29,727 nucleotides of DNA, taken from positions 1 through 29,727 of the forward strand of contig CAYXPI010000019.1 of NCBI GenBank assembly GCA_964467005.1, written 5' to 3'. Positions 6,095 through 14,930 of the stretch are shown in pieces. Source of the stretch: Thermohalobaculum sp964467005. Lineage in GTDB: Bacteria; Pseudomonadota; Alphaproteobacteria; Rhodobacterales; Rhodobacteraceae. The first letter of the stretch is position 1, and each line of letters starts with the position of its first letter. Below the pieces are notes generated by a model. That model was not told the DNA's origin. It saw only the letters and a program-made list of their open reading frames with translations, and searched no databases. Made by a program: the position numbers and the translations under genes.

Positions 6095-8277
6095 GCCCGC
6101 GGCCCCCCCTCGAGTGGCGCGCGGACAACGACGTGAAGCTTTGGCCGCGGGGCGGCGACGAAGGTCGCGCGGGCATCGACCCCTACAGCTATTGGCTCCT
6201 CGTCGCGGGGCGGGACTTCGACCCCGCCAGCTTCGCGCAGGCGCGTGATCCCCGCGATTTCCTCTATGTGGGCGCGATGGATCACGAGACCCTCGCCGGC
6301 TGCGTCGACGGGGATCTCTCGCTCTTCGAGATCCTCGAGATCGACGGGGCGGGCGACCACGCCGATGTGGCCGCCATTCAGGCCGCGTTGGCCGAGAACT
6401 CCGGCGGCAAGAAGGTCACGCCCTTCTTCTTCCCGCTTCCGCTCCGGCGCCGCTCGGTTCCGGAGCGGAGCGCCGCCGAGAGCCAGTCCGACATCGCGAG
6501 GTCCTTCGGTGAGCCGAGCGACGGCGCCATCCTCGATCCGAACTCCGGCGCCGCCGACCTGCGCGACGGACCGCATGCCCATGCCGGCCGCCCGGTGATC
6601 ATTGGCTGCATCGACGACGCGACCCATTTCGCCCACGAGCGCTTTCGCGATTCCGACGGGCGCTCCCGCGTCGAGTTCGCCTGGGTGCAGGACGGCGACG
6701 CGGCCGGACAGGTGCCTTTCGGCCGGGAGTGGACGCGCCAGGAGATCGACGACGAGATCCGGAGGACGGAAGGCGACGAGGACGCACTCCTCCGCGGCCT
6801 CGGTCTCGTGGATTTCACCCGTCCCGGGCGCAAGGGCCTCGCGCGTCGAGCGAGCCACGGCACCCATGTGCTCGACCTCATGGCCGGCGCGGACCCGGCC
6901 GATCCGCTGGCCGCTCAGCAGCGGATCATCTCCGTCTCGCTGCCCTCGCTCGTCACCCTCGAGACCTCGGGAGCCACTCTCGGCCAGTTCTTCGCCAACG
7001 CGCTCCACTACATCCTGGTGCGCGCGCGGCAGATCGAGACGGCCTATCGCCAGGCGGGCCGGGCCACCTCTGTGCCCGTGGTGGTGGGCTTCAGCTACGG
7101 CATCGCGGGCGGGCCCCACACGGGCGGACATCTCGTCGAACGGTTGATCGAGTATCTTGTGGACCGCCACCGGGGCCGCGGGTCGGAGGCGCGCTCCGTG
7201 GCCGTATGCCTGCCCGCGGGCAACGGCAATCTCGCGCGCGGACACGCGCGGCGGCGCGGTCAGGGGCCGATCAGCTTGTGCCTGCCCTGGCGTCTCCCGG
7301 CCGGGGACCCCACCTCGAGCTATCTCGAGATCTGGATGCCGGAGGAGGCGCGGGATGTCGCGGTCACGATCGCCTGGCCGGGCGGCAAGGCCACTCGGAT
7401 CGAGCCCGAGAACGCGACCGAGCCCGGGGCCGCCTGGATCCTCTCTCGCGGTGCCGACGCGCCGGTGGTGGCCCGGCTGACGGTCGACGCGCCCGGGGCC
7501 GACATTTCCGAGGCGCTGCCGGATCTCCAGGCCGCCACGGGCACCGTGCCCCGGCGAAAGCGCATCCTGCTCGCGGTTGTGCCCACAGAGCGCCGGGTGC
7601 CCGCGCGGGAGCCGGCTCCGCCCGGGCTGTGGGAGGTGACCGTGGAGGCGACGCTCACCGAAGTGGGCGCGATCGAGGCTTGGATCCAGCGCGACGACGC
7701 CCCCTTCGGCTTCAGCCAGAGCCGGGTGCAATCCTACGTCGAGGGGTCGGACCCCAGGGCCGGGGCGCCGCGCTTCACGGCCATGGGCGACCTCGCCGCG
7801 GAGGCGATCGAAGGCGCCGAGGGTGCGCCAGTGCGGGCCGGCACCCTCAACGGGCTGGCCACCGGGGCCTCTCCGGTCGTGGTCGCCGGATACCGGGCGG
7901 CGAGCCCCGAGCGGGCGCTGGCGCTTTATTCCGGCTCGGCGGCGGAGAACCGGACGGCGCCCGACATCGCCGCGCCCTCGGACCGGAGCCGCGCTCTGCC
8001 CGGCGTGATCGCCGCCGGCAGCCGGAGCGGCACGCGCGTGCCCTTGGGCGGCACCAGCGTTGCGGTGCCCCAGGCGGTGCGGGCGCTCGCCGCGCGCTGG
8101 GCCACCGAGGCCAACCTGCGCGACGCCGCCACCCTTCTCAGCGAGATGGCGGCCCAGCACGAGCGCGAGATCGAGGCGGAGGCCGACGCGGTCTCCCCTC
8201 TCCGCGCGGGCGCCGGGCGCCTGCCGCCGGACCCCGAGCTCCGCCTCGAAGGCGGGCCCAGGCGCCGCCCGGGCTGA
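6091..8277 (+). CDS. S8-family (subtilisin-like) serine peptidase without signal peptide
   Basis: A 728-aa protein. GTG 6091 is chosen because it forms a GTGA overlap with the upstream stop, has a purine-rich GGGGGAAC before it, and no in-frame ATG lies nearby. The catalytic set is complete: D175 (in GCIDD), H256 (in SHGTHV), oxyanion N378 (in PAGNGN) and S656 (in GGTSVAVPQ). Between N378 and S656 lies a large insert, about residues 405-540, predicted from its strand pattern to be a beta-sandwich. About 170 residues precede the catalytic core, with no signal peptide, lipobox or obvious membrane helix. The protein therefore appears cytoplasmic or exported by an unrecognised route. Being translationally coupled to the PAP2-fold gene, it may process that protein or a shared partner; this is inference. 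The gene converges on the DUF3047 lipoprotein gene with a 7-bp gap. Confidence 0.88.
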   Translation: MSPRPPLEWRADNDVKLWPRGGDEGRAGIDPYSYWLLVAGRDFDPASFAQARDPRDFLYVGAMDHETLAGCVDGDLSLFEILEIDGAGDHADVAAIQAALAENSGGKKVTPFFFPLPLRRRSVPERSAAESQSDIARSFGEPSDGAILDPNSGAADLRDGPHAHAGRPVIIGCIDDATHFAHERFRDSDGRSRVEFAWVQDGDAAGQVPFGREWTRQEIDDEIRRTEGDEDALLRGLGLVDFTRPGRKGLARRASHGTHVLDLMAGADPADPLAAQQRIISVSLPSLVTLETSGATLGQFFANALHYILVRARQIETAYRQAGRATSVPVVVGFSYGIAGGPHTGGHLVERLIEYLVDRHRGRGSEARSVAVCLPAGNGNLARGHARRRGQGPISLCLPWRLPAGDPTSSYLEIWMPEEARDVAVTIAWPGGKATRIEPENATEPGAAWILSRGADAPVVARLTVDAPGADISEALPDLQAATGTVPRRKRILLAVVPTERRVPAREPAPPGLWEVTVEATLTEVGAIEAWIQRDDAPFGFSQSRVQSYVEGSDPRAGAPRFTAMGDLAAEAIEGAEGAPVRAGTLNGLATGASPVVVAGYRAASPERALALYSGSAAENRTAPDIAAPSDRSRALPGVIAAGSRSGTRVPLGGTSVAVPQAVRALAARWATEANLRDAATLLSEMAAQHEREIEAEADAVSPLRAGAGRLPPDPELRLEGGPRRRPG

Positions 8278-8284
8278 GCGCGTC

Positions 8285-9052
8285 TCAAAAGATCGAGGGC
8301 GGCTCGGCGGGTTCGGTGCAGAGCGCCCGGGCCCAGGCGTAGCGCGCCGTGACCGCCGTCTCGCCATGGTCGCTGTCGGTGAAGAGGGCGACGATCTCCA
8401 CATCGGCCTCGGGCGCCTCGCCGAACACCGTTCGGTAGTCCGCCACGAGGTCGCGCCGCTCCGTGACCCAGGTGCCGAGGCCCTCCGGCCCGCTTCGCAC
8501 CACGAGGGTGCGGATCACGCCGGGGAAGTACGGGCTGTCGATCACGCTGCCCGCGGGGTTCGTCTCGGTCGCCCAGGCATAGCGGAGGGTCGGCACGGGA
8601 TCGGGGTTGGCGAAGAGCCCTGGGTCGCCGAAGGCAAAGAAGACCGAGGCCGCGACATCCTCTGCGGCGCGACTCGCAAGGTCGGCCTCGGCCGGCAGCG
8701 TGTCGACCTGCCAGGCCCACTCCACCGTGCCGCAGCGCGCCGGATCGAGCTCCACCCGCCGCGCGAGACCGGCGGAGGCGCCCTCGGCCCTGGCCTCGAT
8801 GGCGACGGCGACCTCCGGGGCATCCGGCGCCGGAACGACCTCGAACTCCGCCTCCCGCCAAATGCGGAAGATCCGCCAGGGGCTCTCCAGCGCGTCGCCC
8901 GCGCGGAAGATGGGCTCGGGGACCGGCGCGCCCGCCGTGGCCGCGGGGGCCGGCGGCTCTGGGGCGGGCGCGCAGGAGGCGAGGGCGAGGCAGAGGACCG
9001 CCCCGGGGGCGCGCCCGGTGGACGCGGGCCTAGGCCTCGCCCCGCCGCTCAC
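8285..9052 (-). CDS. DUF3047 lipoprotein
   Basis: A 255-aa protein read from GTG 9052, which overlaps the stop of the upstream hydrolase gene as GTGA. The short N-terminus is basic, then hydrophobic, and ends in a lipobox (L24-A-S-C27), so the mature protein should be lipid-anchored, followed by an Ala/Pro-rich tether. The body has a WRIFRIWREAEFEVV start and an ARCGTVEWAWQVDTLP segment. It continues with a region reading AASVFFAFGD and ends with DFTDSDHGETAVTARYAW-like strands (here LFTDSDHGETAVTARYAW), all typical of DUF3047. The fold is probably a beta-sandwich; function is unknown across the family. Coupling to a 3-hydroxybutyrate oligomer hydrolase suggests a shared envelope location or substrate, but that is inference. 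Confidence 0.8.
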   Translation of the reverse strand: MSGGARPRPASTGRAPGAVLCLALASCAPAPEPPAPAATAGAPVPEPIFRAGDALESPWRIFRIWREAEFEVVPAPDAPEVAVAIEARAEGASAGLARRVELDPARCGTVEWAWQVDTLPAEADLASRAAEDVAASVFFAFGDPGLFANPDPVPTLRYAWATETNPAGSVIDSPYFPGVIRTLVVRSGPEGLGTWVTERRDLVADYRTVFGEAPEADVEIVALFTDSDHGETAVTARYAWARALCTEPAEPPSIF

Positions 9053-11199
9053 TCGGGGATCACCAAGAGGTCGAGATCCCCACCGGTCTCGAAGGTGATG
9101 AGCGCGTCCGCGGCCGGGCTGTCGGCGATGGGCGGCAGATTGTCCTCCACCGTCACGGGCTGCACCAGGCCGCCCTCGCCCACCGCGCGCGTGGTCGTCC
9201 GCACCACCTGGCTGGGTGGCAGCGCCGTGCCGTCGCGGAGATGCGCCAGCATAAGGTCGAGCGCCTGGATGTAGTAGTGGTGGAGCGGGATGTAGAGCAC
9301 GTCGAACCCGCCGATGCCGTTCAGAACGTCGAGATGCTGGGCGTTGGTGATCTCGACATAGGTGAGCGCGCTCGCCTCGCCCTCGACCCGAGCGTTGAGC
9401 CCGACATAGGCGCGGGAGGTGTGGTTGGGCGGCAGGATCGCGTCGGCCCGGCCGGTGACGAAGATCGCGGGCAGGCCGCCGAGATCGCCGGAGGCGAGGA
9501 TGTCGTCCACGCCCTGGGCGATGCGGGTGGCGCGGGCGAGGTCCGGGCCGAGGAGGGGCTCGCCGCTCACCGGATCCGTGCCGGTGGCCAGGCCGCGGAG
9601 GCAGAGATGCCCGTCGAGGTTCTGGTCGGGTGTCGACACGCCATCGAGCTCCGGTCCGTTCGGGCCGAGATTGTTGATGAGGTTGACCCCGCCGGTGGGC
9701 GGGATGCCGTTGGAGGTGGCGAAGAGCGCGGCCTCCGACGCGTCCGCGAGCGGCGTCGGGGTGTTGTCCTCGCCGGTGGCCGCGAAGCTGTAGCCGCAGA
9801 GGTTCTCGTCCACCCCGAAGCGGCCATAGGCGTTGGCATAGGTCACGCCGATCGCCTGGGGCACGTTGATCGCCCAATGCGAGGGGGCAAGGATGTTCTG
9901 CTCCTCGAGGAAGCCGGCGGCGTTGATCGCCTCCTGCGCGGAGGCGGCCTGGGCCTCCAGCGTCTCCCCGGTGACGAGGCCGAGATCGGCCAGCGAGGTG
10001 CAGCGGTCCGGGCTCGGCGCGATGTTAAGGGGCGCGAGGGCCAGATCCGGGGAGGCCGCGGCGCAGCCGAGGAAGACGTTGAGCACCGAGTAGTAGGTGT
10101 TGAGCGACTGCGAATGATCGAGGAAGGGCTCCTGGTCGCCCTGCTGGATCGCGAAGCCCGGATCGAAGACCGGGTTCACAGTGGGCTCGGAGACCGCGAT
10201 GCCGTCGATGAGGCCGAGGGTGTCCTGCTCCGCCGCGAGCACGGAGGAGCCGCCGCCGTTCGAGATGCTCGAGCCGATGACGATGGTGTTGTCCGGCGTG
10301 AGGTCGGCGTCCGGGAACTCCTGGTTGAGGACGTAGAAGGCGAACTCGATCGATGTGAGCACATTCTGCCCCCAATCGGCCTCGGGATTGAGCCGCGAAT
10401 GGGCGTGCTTGAACGCGATCCGATCGGGGAACTGGGTGGTGAAGCGGGTCGCGGCCGTCTCGCTGAGGGGCGCGGTGAAGCTCGAGGCGCTGCCGGCGGT
10501 CTCGGCGTCCTCGCGGATGCCGTCGATGAGGCCCACGGTGTCCTTGGTGAGGTCGTGCGCGCCGGTGCCGGTGCCCTTGTCGGTGTAGGCGACCGCGCAG
10601 CCGTTCTTGAGGCCCCACTCGCCCGAGGTCGCGATGGCGCCGTAGACGCCGCGCGAGCCAGAGGACGGGCCGGTGACGATGCAGGCCGCGGCGGGGTCGA
10701 ACGTGGCCGGCACCTGGACCATCATGGTCACGTTGGGCTGGAAGCGGTAGGCCGGGCTCACGGTGGCGCGGGTGGGCACGCCGTTGATGATCACGGTGCG
10801 GGTGCTCGCATAGGCGATCACCTCGAGGCCGCCGATGAGGCCCTCCTCCTCGGTGATCGTGCCGTCCGCGGTGACGTTCGGGCCGTAGAGCCGGCCGTAG
10901 CCGCCGCCCTCGGTGGTGTCCACGAGCGCGCGGTAGTTGTTGTAGATCGCGAGACGGCGGAGCTCGGCCGCCGTGGGGGCGGCGGGGTCGGCAAAGCCCG
11001 GCGGCGTCGCGCTGGCAAGGCCGGTGCGCCCGAGCCCCGCGGTGAGGAGATCGTCGCTCACGCCGTCATAGACGATGCTCGAGGCGATTTCCGCAATGCC
11101 GGTGGGCAGGCTCTCGAAATCCTGCGCGGCGGCGGCGAACGGCAGCAGCGCGCCGGCGAAGCACGCGGCGAGGCGCGCGGTCTGGGCTCGGGTCGTCAT
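9049..11199 (-). CDS. Secreted 3-hydroxybutyrate oligomer hydrolase
   Basis: A 716-aa protein from ATG 11199, with a strong GGGAGGAGA upstream. A Sec-type signal peptide spans about residues 1-25 (cleavage near AAAA-QDF). The body matches the D-(-)-3-hydroxybutyrate oligomer hydrolase family (3HBOH, EC 3.1.1.22), including GSRGVYGAIATSGEWGLKNG, AYTDKGTGTGAHDL and a nucleophile-type motif at S311-I-S313-N-G-G. Asp586 (GRADAILPP) and His622 (NAQHLDVL) are plausible remaining triad members. Such enzymes split short oligomers released from polyhydroxybutyrate into monomers; the signal peptide here implies periplasmic or extracellular action on oligomers from outside. The length fits the family. 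No PHA depolymerase or synthase is nearby. The downstream DUF3047 lipoprotein gene is translationally coupled. Confidence 0.88.
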   Translation of the reverse strand: MTTRAQTARLAACFAGALLPFAAAAQDFESLPTGIAEIASSIVYDGVSDDLLTAGLGRTGLASATPPGFADPAAPTAAELRRLAIYNNYRALVDTTEGGGYGRLYGPNVTADGTITEEEGLIGGLEVIAYASTRTVIINGVPTRATVSPAYRFQPNVTMMVQVPATFDPAAACIVTGPSSGSRGVYGAIATSGEWGLKNGCAVAYTDKGTGTGAHDLTKDTVGLIDGIREDAETAGSASSFTAPLSETAATRFTTQFPDRIAFKHAHSRLNPEADWGQNVLTSIEFAFYVLNQEFPDADLTPDNTIVIGSSISNGGGSSVLAAEQDTLGLIDGIAVSEPTVNPVFDPGFAIQQGDQEPFLDHSQSLNTYYSVLNVFLGCAAASPDLALAPLNIAPSPDRCTSLADLGLVTGETLEAQAASAQEAINAAGFLEEQNILAPSHWAINVPQAIGVTYANAYGRFGVDENLCGYSFAATGEDNTPTPLADASEAALFATSNGIPPTGGVNLINNLGPNGPELDGVSTPDQNLDGHLCLRGLATGTDPVSGEPLLGPDLARATRIAQGVDDILASGDLGGLPAIFVTGRADAILPPNHTSRAYVGLNARVEGEASALTYVEITNAQHLDVLNGIGGFDVLYIPLHHYYIQALDLMLAHLRDGTALPPSQVVRTTTRAVGEGGLVQPVTVEDNLPPIADSPAADALITFETGGDLDLLVIPE

Positions 11200-11461
11200 C
11201 TCTCTCCTCCCGGTTGGTCGTCCTGTGAGCTTTCGCGTCCTCTAAGTGGGCGTGGCCCTGGGCGAAGTATGCTGATCGGCCACCGCGTTGAAAGAAAATT
11301 GTGCACCGCCCTCCCTCGGGTCAGCGCACGGGGTTGCGAAGAAGATGTGAGTTTCCGGCGCTCTGGTGTGACCGCGCGTGTTCGCGGCTCCGGGCTAGAG
11401 GTGAGTTCGTCCCGCCGACCCAGTCCACGGGCGGATGGAGTGCAACCCTCTGGAGGCGTCC
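11200..11461. promoter_or_regulatory. Divergent intergenic region, no clear promoter
   Basis: These 262 bases separate the minus-strand hydrolase from the plus-strand RTX protein and must hold both promoters. An AT-richer block lies at about 11285-11305, and a small hairpin (CCGCG/CGCGG, six-base loop) at 11372-11387. I see no hexamer pair good enough to call. Ribosome sites are clear at both ends: GGGAGGAGA for the hydrolase and TGGAGG for the RTX protein. Confidence 0.35.
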
Positions 11462-14400
11462 ATGAGCACACGAGATCTTCGGCCCGACGGACCCGAGTTC
11501 GGCCCCGCCGCGCCCGGCCTCTTTTCCAACGCGGCCGTGGCCGATGCGGTGGAAGGCACGGACGGCGATGACCTCTTCCTTGCGGGCCCCGGCGGGCAGA
11601 CCGTCTTCGGCGGGGAGATTGACTTCGACATCCTGATCTCCTCAGGCGGCTTCAACGAGGGGCTGAACGCGGTCCTCCGGATCGACGGCGAGACGGGCGC
11701 GCTCCTCGGCGAGATCCCGGTGGCGGATGTTCCGGAGGTGGAGGGCCAGCCGGGCGTGAGCCTCCTCAACGACCCGCGCGACGTGTTCCTCGACGGCCCC
11801 TTCGGCGCGCTCGGCACCAATGTGCTCATCAACACGGGCTTCGCGCCGCCCGAGGAGGGCAACGACCTCACCCTCGAATTCACCCAGGGCGGGGAGTTCG
11901 TCGGGAGCTTCGCCGAACTCGGCGAGAGCGGCGCCTTCGTCGATCCCGGCGGCGCGGTGATCGGGCCCGCGGGCGACGTTTTCGTGGGTTCGCGGGCCCA
12001 GGGCACCGTCTTCCGGTTCGACGGCGAGACCGGCGCCTTCGAGGGCTCGGACGAGGTGCCGAGCGGCGGGTTCTTCGACCCGGCGGCCATCGATTTCCCC
12101 CGCGGCTTCGTGTTCGACCCGGAGGGCAACCTCTTCATCGGCAACGGCTCCAACCCGGTGACGGGCGAGGGCGAGGACAACATCTTCCGCGTCGATGCCG
12201 AGACCCGGGAACTCGAGGTCTTCGCGGCCCCAGAGAGCGTCTCGCCGCTCGACGTGATCCTCTCGCCGGATGCCGAGACGCTGGTGGTCTCCTCGGAGTT
12301 CCCCTTCACCGGCGGCTCGCTCGCGGCCGCGGCCCCGGGTCAGGTCCTCTTCTTCGACCTGGAGACCGGGGAGGCCACGGCGGTCGACCCCGGCCTCGAC
12401 GACGCGGGCGCACCGCTTCTCCTTGCCCCCCGGGGGCTCGGCTTCGCGCCGGACGGGCGGCTCTTCGCCTCGTCCACGGCCAACGGCAATCTCCTGACCT
12501 TCGACGGCGAGACCGGGGAGTTCCTCGAGGTCTTCACCCAGATCGACGGTCTCAACGGCCAGGGCTTCGCCTTCGTGCTGCCCGAGGACGTCGACGCTGC
12601 CGCGGGCGGCACCGACACGGTGAGCTTCGAGGCGATTTCGGGCGGCGTGACCGTCAGCCTCACCACCGGATTTGCAACCTTTAACCTGGAGGACGAGACA
12701 GTGCAGGACGTTCTGATTGGGATCGAAAACATCGTGGGCACGGCCGAGGCCGACGTCATCGCGGGCGGGCCCGGCGCCAACACCCTCACCGGAGGCGCGG
12801 GCGACGACGTCTTCCTGAGCGACGGCTTCGACTCGATCGACGGGGGCGAGGGCATCGACACCGTGAGCTTTGCGGGCCTGGAGGAGGGCTCGACCGGCGG
12901 CGCGTTCTCGGGCGTCATCGTCGATCTCGACGTCAACTCTGCGGGCGCCAGCGGCACGCCCTCGCAAACCGGCGGGGTCCTCGACCTGCCCCCGGCGGCG
13001 GGCGGCACCACGATCAACGACGCGGTGCTGACGGAGATCGAGAACCTCGTGGGCTCGGATTTCGACGACGGTCTCTTCGGCAACAACGAGGTGAACCTCA
13101 TCGAGGGCGGCGCGGGCAACGACCTCGTGCACAGCTTCGGCGGCGCCGATCTCATCTCCGGCGGCGAGGGCACCGACACCGCGCTCTTCTCCGCCGCCGG
13201 CACCGGCGTGGCGATCGACCTCGGCGTCCAGCTCTCGGACGACGAGTTCGCCGAGGTGGCCGAGGCGTTCCTGGGCGGCACGCTGACGCCCGAGGCCGAG
13301 ACGTTGAACGGCTTCGAGAACGTCACCGGCTCGGCCTTCGACGACACGATCACGGGCGATGACGGCGCCAACAGCCTCTCGGGCGGGGCGGGCGACGACC
13401 TCCTCACCGGCGACAGCCTTGGCGCCACCGCGGCGATCGAGGTCACCGTCACCAACCTCCTCCCCGAGGGCGGCACCTTTGTCACCCCGGTCTGGTTCGG
13501 CTTCCACGACGGCTCCTTCGACCTCTTCGACTTTGGCGCAGCCTCGAGCGAGGGGCTGGAGCGCCTGGCCGAGGACGGCACGCTCGAGACCATCGACGCC
13601 GAGTTTGCCGCGGCCACCGGGGATGGGGGCGTGGCCTCCGCGGTTTTCGGCTTCGAAGGCGCCGGCGGGCCGATCGACCCCGGCGAGACCGGCAGCCAGA
13701 CCGTGCTTCTCGACCCCGCGCTGGTGGGCCAGGGCTTCTTCACCTGGGCGACGATGGTGATCCCGTCGAACGACGCCTTCCTCTCCTCGCCGGACGACCC
13801 GCTCCTCCTCGGCATCTTCGACGAGGCGGGCGACTTCACCGGCCCCGTCACCCTCACGATCACCGGCGACACGGTGCGCGACGCCGGGACCGAGGCCAAC
13901 ACCGAGGAGGAGGCCGCCTTCCTCAACCAGACCGGCCCAGACACCGGTGTGGAGGAGAACGGGGTGGTGGCGCTTCACCCAGGCTTCAACGGCTCGGTCG
14001 GCAACCCGGACGCGACCCCGGTCAACATCCTCGGCGGCACCACGGCCCCGGGTGCGGTGATCGACCCCGTGATTGGCGATTTCACGGCGAACGGCGGCGC
14101 CACGCCCCTCCTCGAGATCGTCATCGACCTCGCAAGCACCCTCGACGACACGCTGGACGGCGGGGCGGGCGACGACACGCTCGACGGCGGCGCAGGCGCG
14201 GACAGCCTGATCGGCGGCGAGGGCGCCGACCTCCTCCAGGGCGGCGCGGGCGACGACATCTTCGTCCTCCTCGGCGGCGACACGGTGGAGGGCGGCGATG
14301 GGCTCGACACGGTCGAGGTGGCGGCGGATCTCACCTCCGTCACCATCGACGCGGCCGAGGGCGGCTTCAGCGTGAGCGTGGACGGCGTGGCCGGCACGGC

Positions 14401-14824
14401 GCTCGTGACCGGGGTGGAGCGCATCGCGCTCGACGACGCGACCTTCGCCATCGACACCTCCGACGAGGCCGCGGATGTCTTCAACCTCTTCGCCTTCGCC
14501 TCGGGGGACTTTCCGGATCCGGGCGCGCTCGCCGGCACCGTGGCGCTCCTCGAGGAGGGCGTGACCCTCGATACGCTCGCCACCCTCCTCGCCGCCACCA
14601 ACGGGCTTCTCGACACGGCGGTGGACACGTTGGAGTTCGTCGAGGACCTCTACACCGACGGCCTCGGCCGCGCGGCGGATGAGGCCGGGCTCGATTTCTG
14701 GGCGGCGCTGCTCGACGACGGCTCGGTGGAGCGGGGCGACGTGCTCCTGGCCTTCGCCCAGTCCGCCGAGGCGGAGGCGCTCTTCGAGCCCCTCACCGAC
14801 GACGGGGTGCTCCTCCTCGTCTGA
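11462..14824 (+). CDS. Mosaic RTX protein: beta-propeller, RTX repeats, spondin domain, DUF4214
   Basis: A 1120-aa acidic protein. ATG 11462 is preferred over an ATG at 11435 because TGGAGG lies seven bases before it. Residues about 55-385 contain repeated strands of the type FDGETGAF, GFVFDPEGNLFIGNG and GLGFAPDGRLFASS, indicating an NHL/SMP-30-like beta-propeller. From about 430 to 655 come Ca-binding RTX nonapeptides (GGAGDD type) mixed with spacer modules. Residues about 658-890 match a Spondin_N domain (IEVTVTNLLPEGGTFVTPVW, then FHDGSFDLF). A second RTX cluster follows at about 895-945, then a C-terminal DUF4214 (VEDLYTDGLGRAADEAGLDFW). There is no N-terminal signal; RTX proteins normally leave by a type I system, which is not in the window. 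A surface or matrix binding protein is likely; no catalytic site is evident. Confidence 0.88.
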   Translation: MSTRDLRPDGPEFGPAAPGLFSNAAVADAVEGTDGDDLFLAGPGGQTVFGGEIDFDILISSGGFNEGLNAVLRIDGETGALLGEIPVADVPEVEGQPGVSLLNDPRDVFLDGPFGALGTNVLINTGFAPPEEGNDLTLEFTQGGEFVGSFAELGESGAFVDPGGAVIGPAGDVFVGSRAQGTVFRFDGETGAFEGSDEVPSGGFFDPAAIDFPRGFVFDPEGNLFIGNGSNPVTGEGEDNIFRVDAETRELEVFAAPESVSPLDVILSPDAETLVVSSEFPFTGGSLAAAAPGQVLFFDLETGEATAVDPGLDDAGAPLLLAPRGLGFAPDGRLFASSTANGNLLTFDGETGEFLEVFTQIDGLNGQGFAFVLPEDVDAAAGGTDTVSFEAISGGVTVSLTTGFATFNLEDETVQDVLIGIENIVGTAEADVIAGGPGANTLTGGAGDDVFLSDGFDSIDGGEGIDTVSFAGLEEGSTGGAFSGVIVDLDVNSAGASGTPSQTGGVLDLPPAAGGTTINDAVLTEIENLVGSDFDDGLFGNNEVNLIEGGAGNDLVHSFGGADLISGGEGTDTALFSAAGTGVAIDLGVQLSDDEFAEVAEAFLGGTLTPEAETLNGFENVTGSAFDDTITGDDGANSLSGGAGDDLLTGDSLGATAAIEVTVTNLLPEGGTFVTPVWFGFHDGSFDLFDFGAASSEGLERLAEDGTLETIDAEFAAATGDGGVASAVFGFEGAGGPIDPGETGSQTVLLDPALVGQGFFTWATMVIPSNDAFLSSPDDPLLLGIFDEAGDFTGPVTLTITGDTVRDAGTEANTEEEAAFLNQTGPDTGVEENGVVALHPGFNGSVGNPDATPVNILGGTTAPGAVIDPVIGDFTANGGATPLLEIVIDLASTLDDTLDGGAGDDTLDGGAGADSLIGGEGADLLQGGAGDDIFVLLGGDTVEGGDGLDTVEVAADLTSVTIDAAEGGFSVSVDGVAGTALVTGVERIALDDATFAIDTSDEAADVFNLFAFASGDFPDPGALAGTVALLEEGVTLDTLATLLAATNGLLDTAVDTLEFVEDLYTDGLGRAADEAGLDFWAALLDDGSVERGDVLLAFAQSAEAEALFEPLTDDGVLLLV

Positions 14825-14830
14825 TGCGCG

Positions 14831-14854
14831 GGCGGGGGCCTCCGCGCCCCTGCC
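14831..14854 (+). terminator. Hairpin after the RTX gene
   Basis: A 9-bp stem (14831-14839 with 14846-14854, including one G-U pair) and a 6-base loop begin seven bases after the stop codon. There is no T-run. Position and strength suggest the RTX transcript ends here before the thiamin operon. Confidence 0.45.
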
Positions 14855-14930
14855 ATCCCCGCTCGCCTTGCCGGAGGCGCCGCCGCACGCTAGGTGCGAG
14901 AGACGCAACGCGGCAGGGAGGCCCCGAGCG

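Noticed and set aside
5803..8403. Long minus-strand open frame opposite the subtilase
   Set aside because: No ribosome site or domain; the plus-strand frame carries all four subtilase catalytic motifs.
14825..14930. Possible TPP riboswitch before thiO, suggested by a GAGAGACGC-like run near 14899
   Set aside because: The conserved CTGAGA, ACCC and CCTGAT cores are absent and the space is short for the aptamer plus expression platform.
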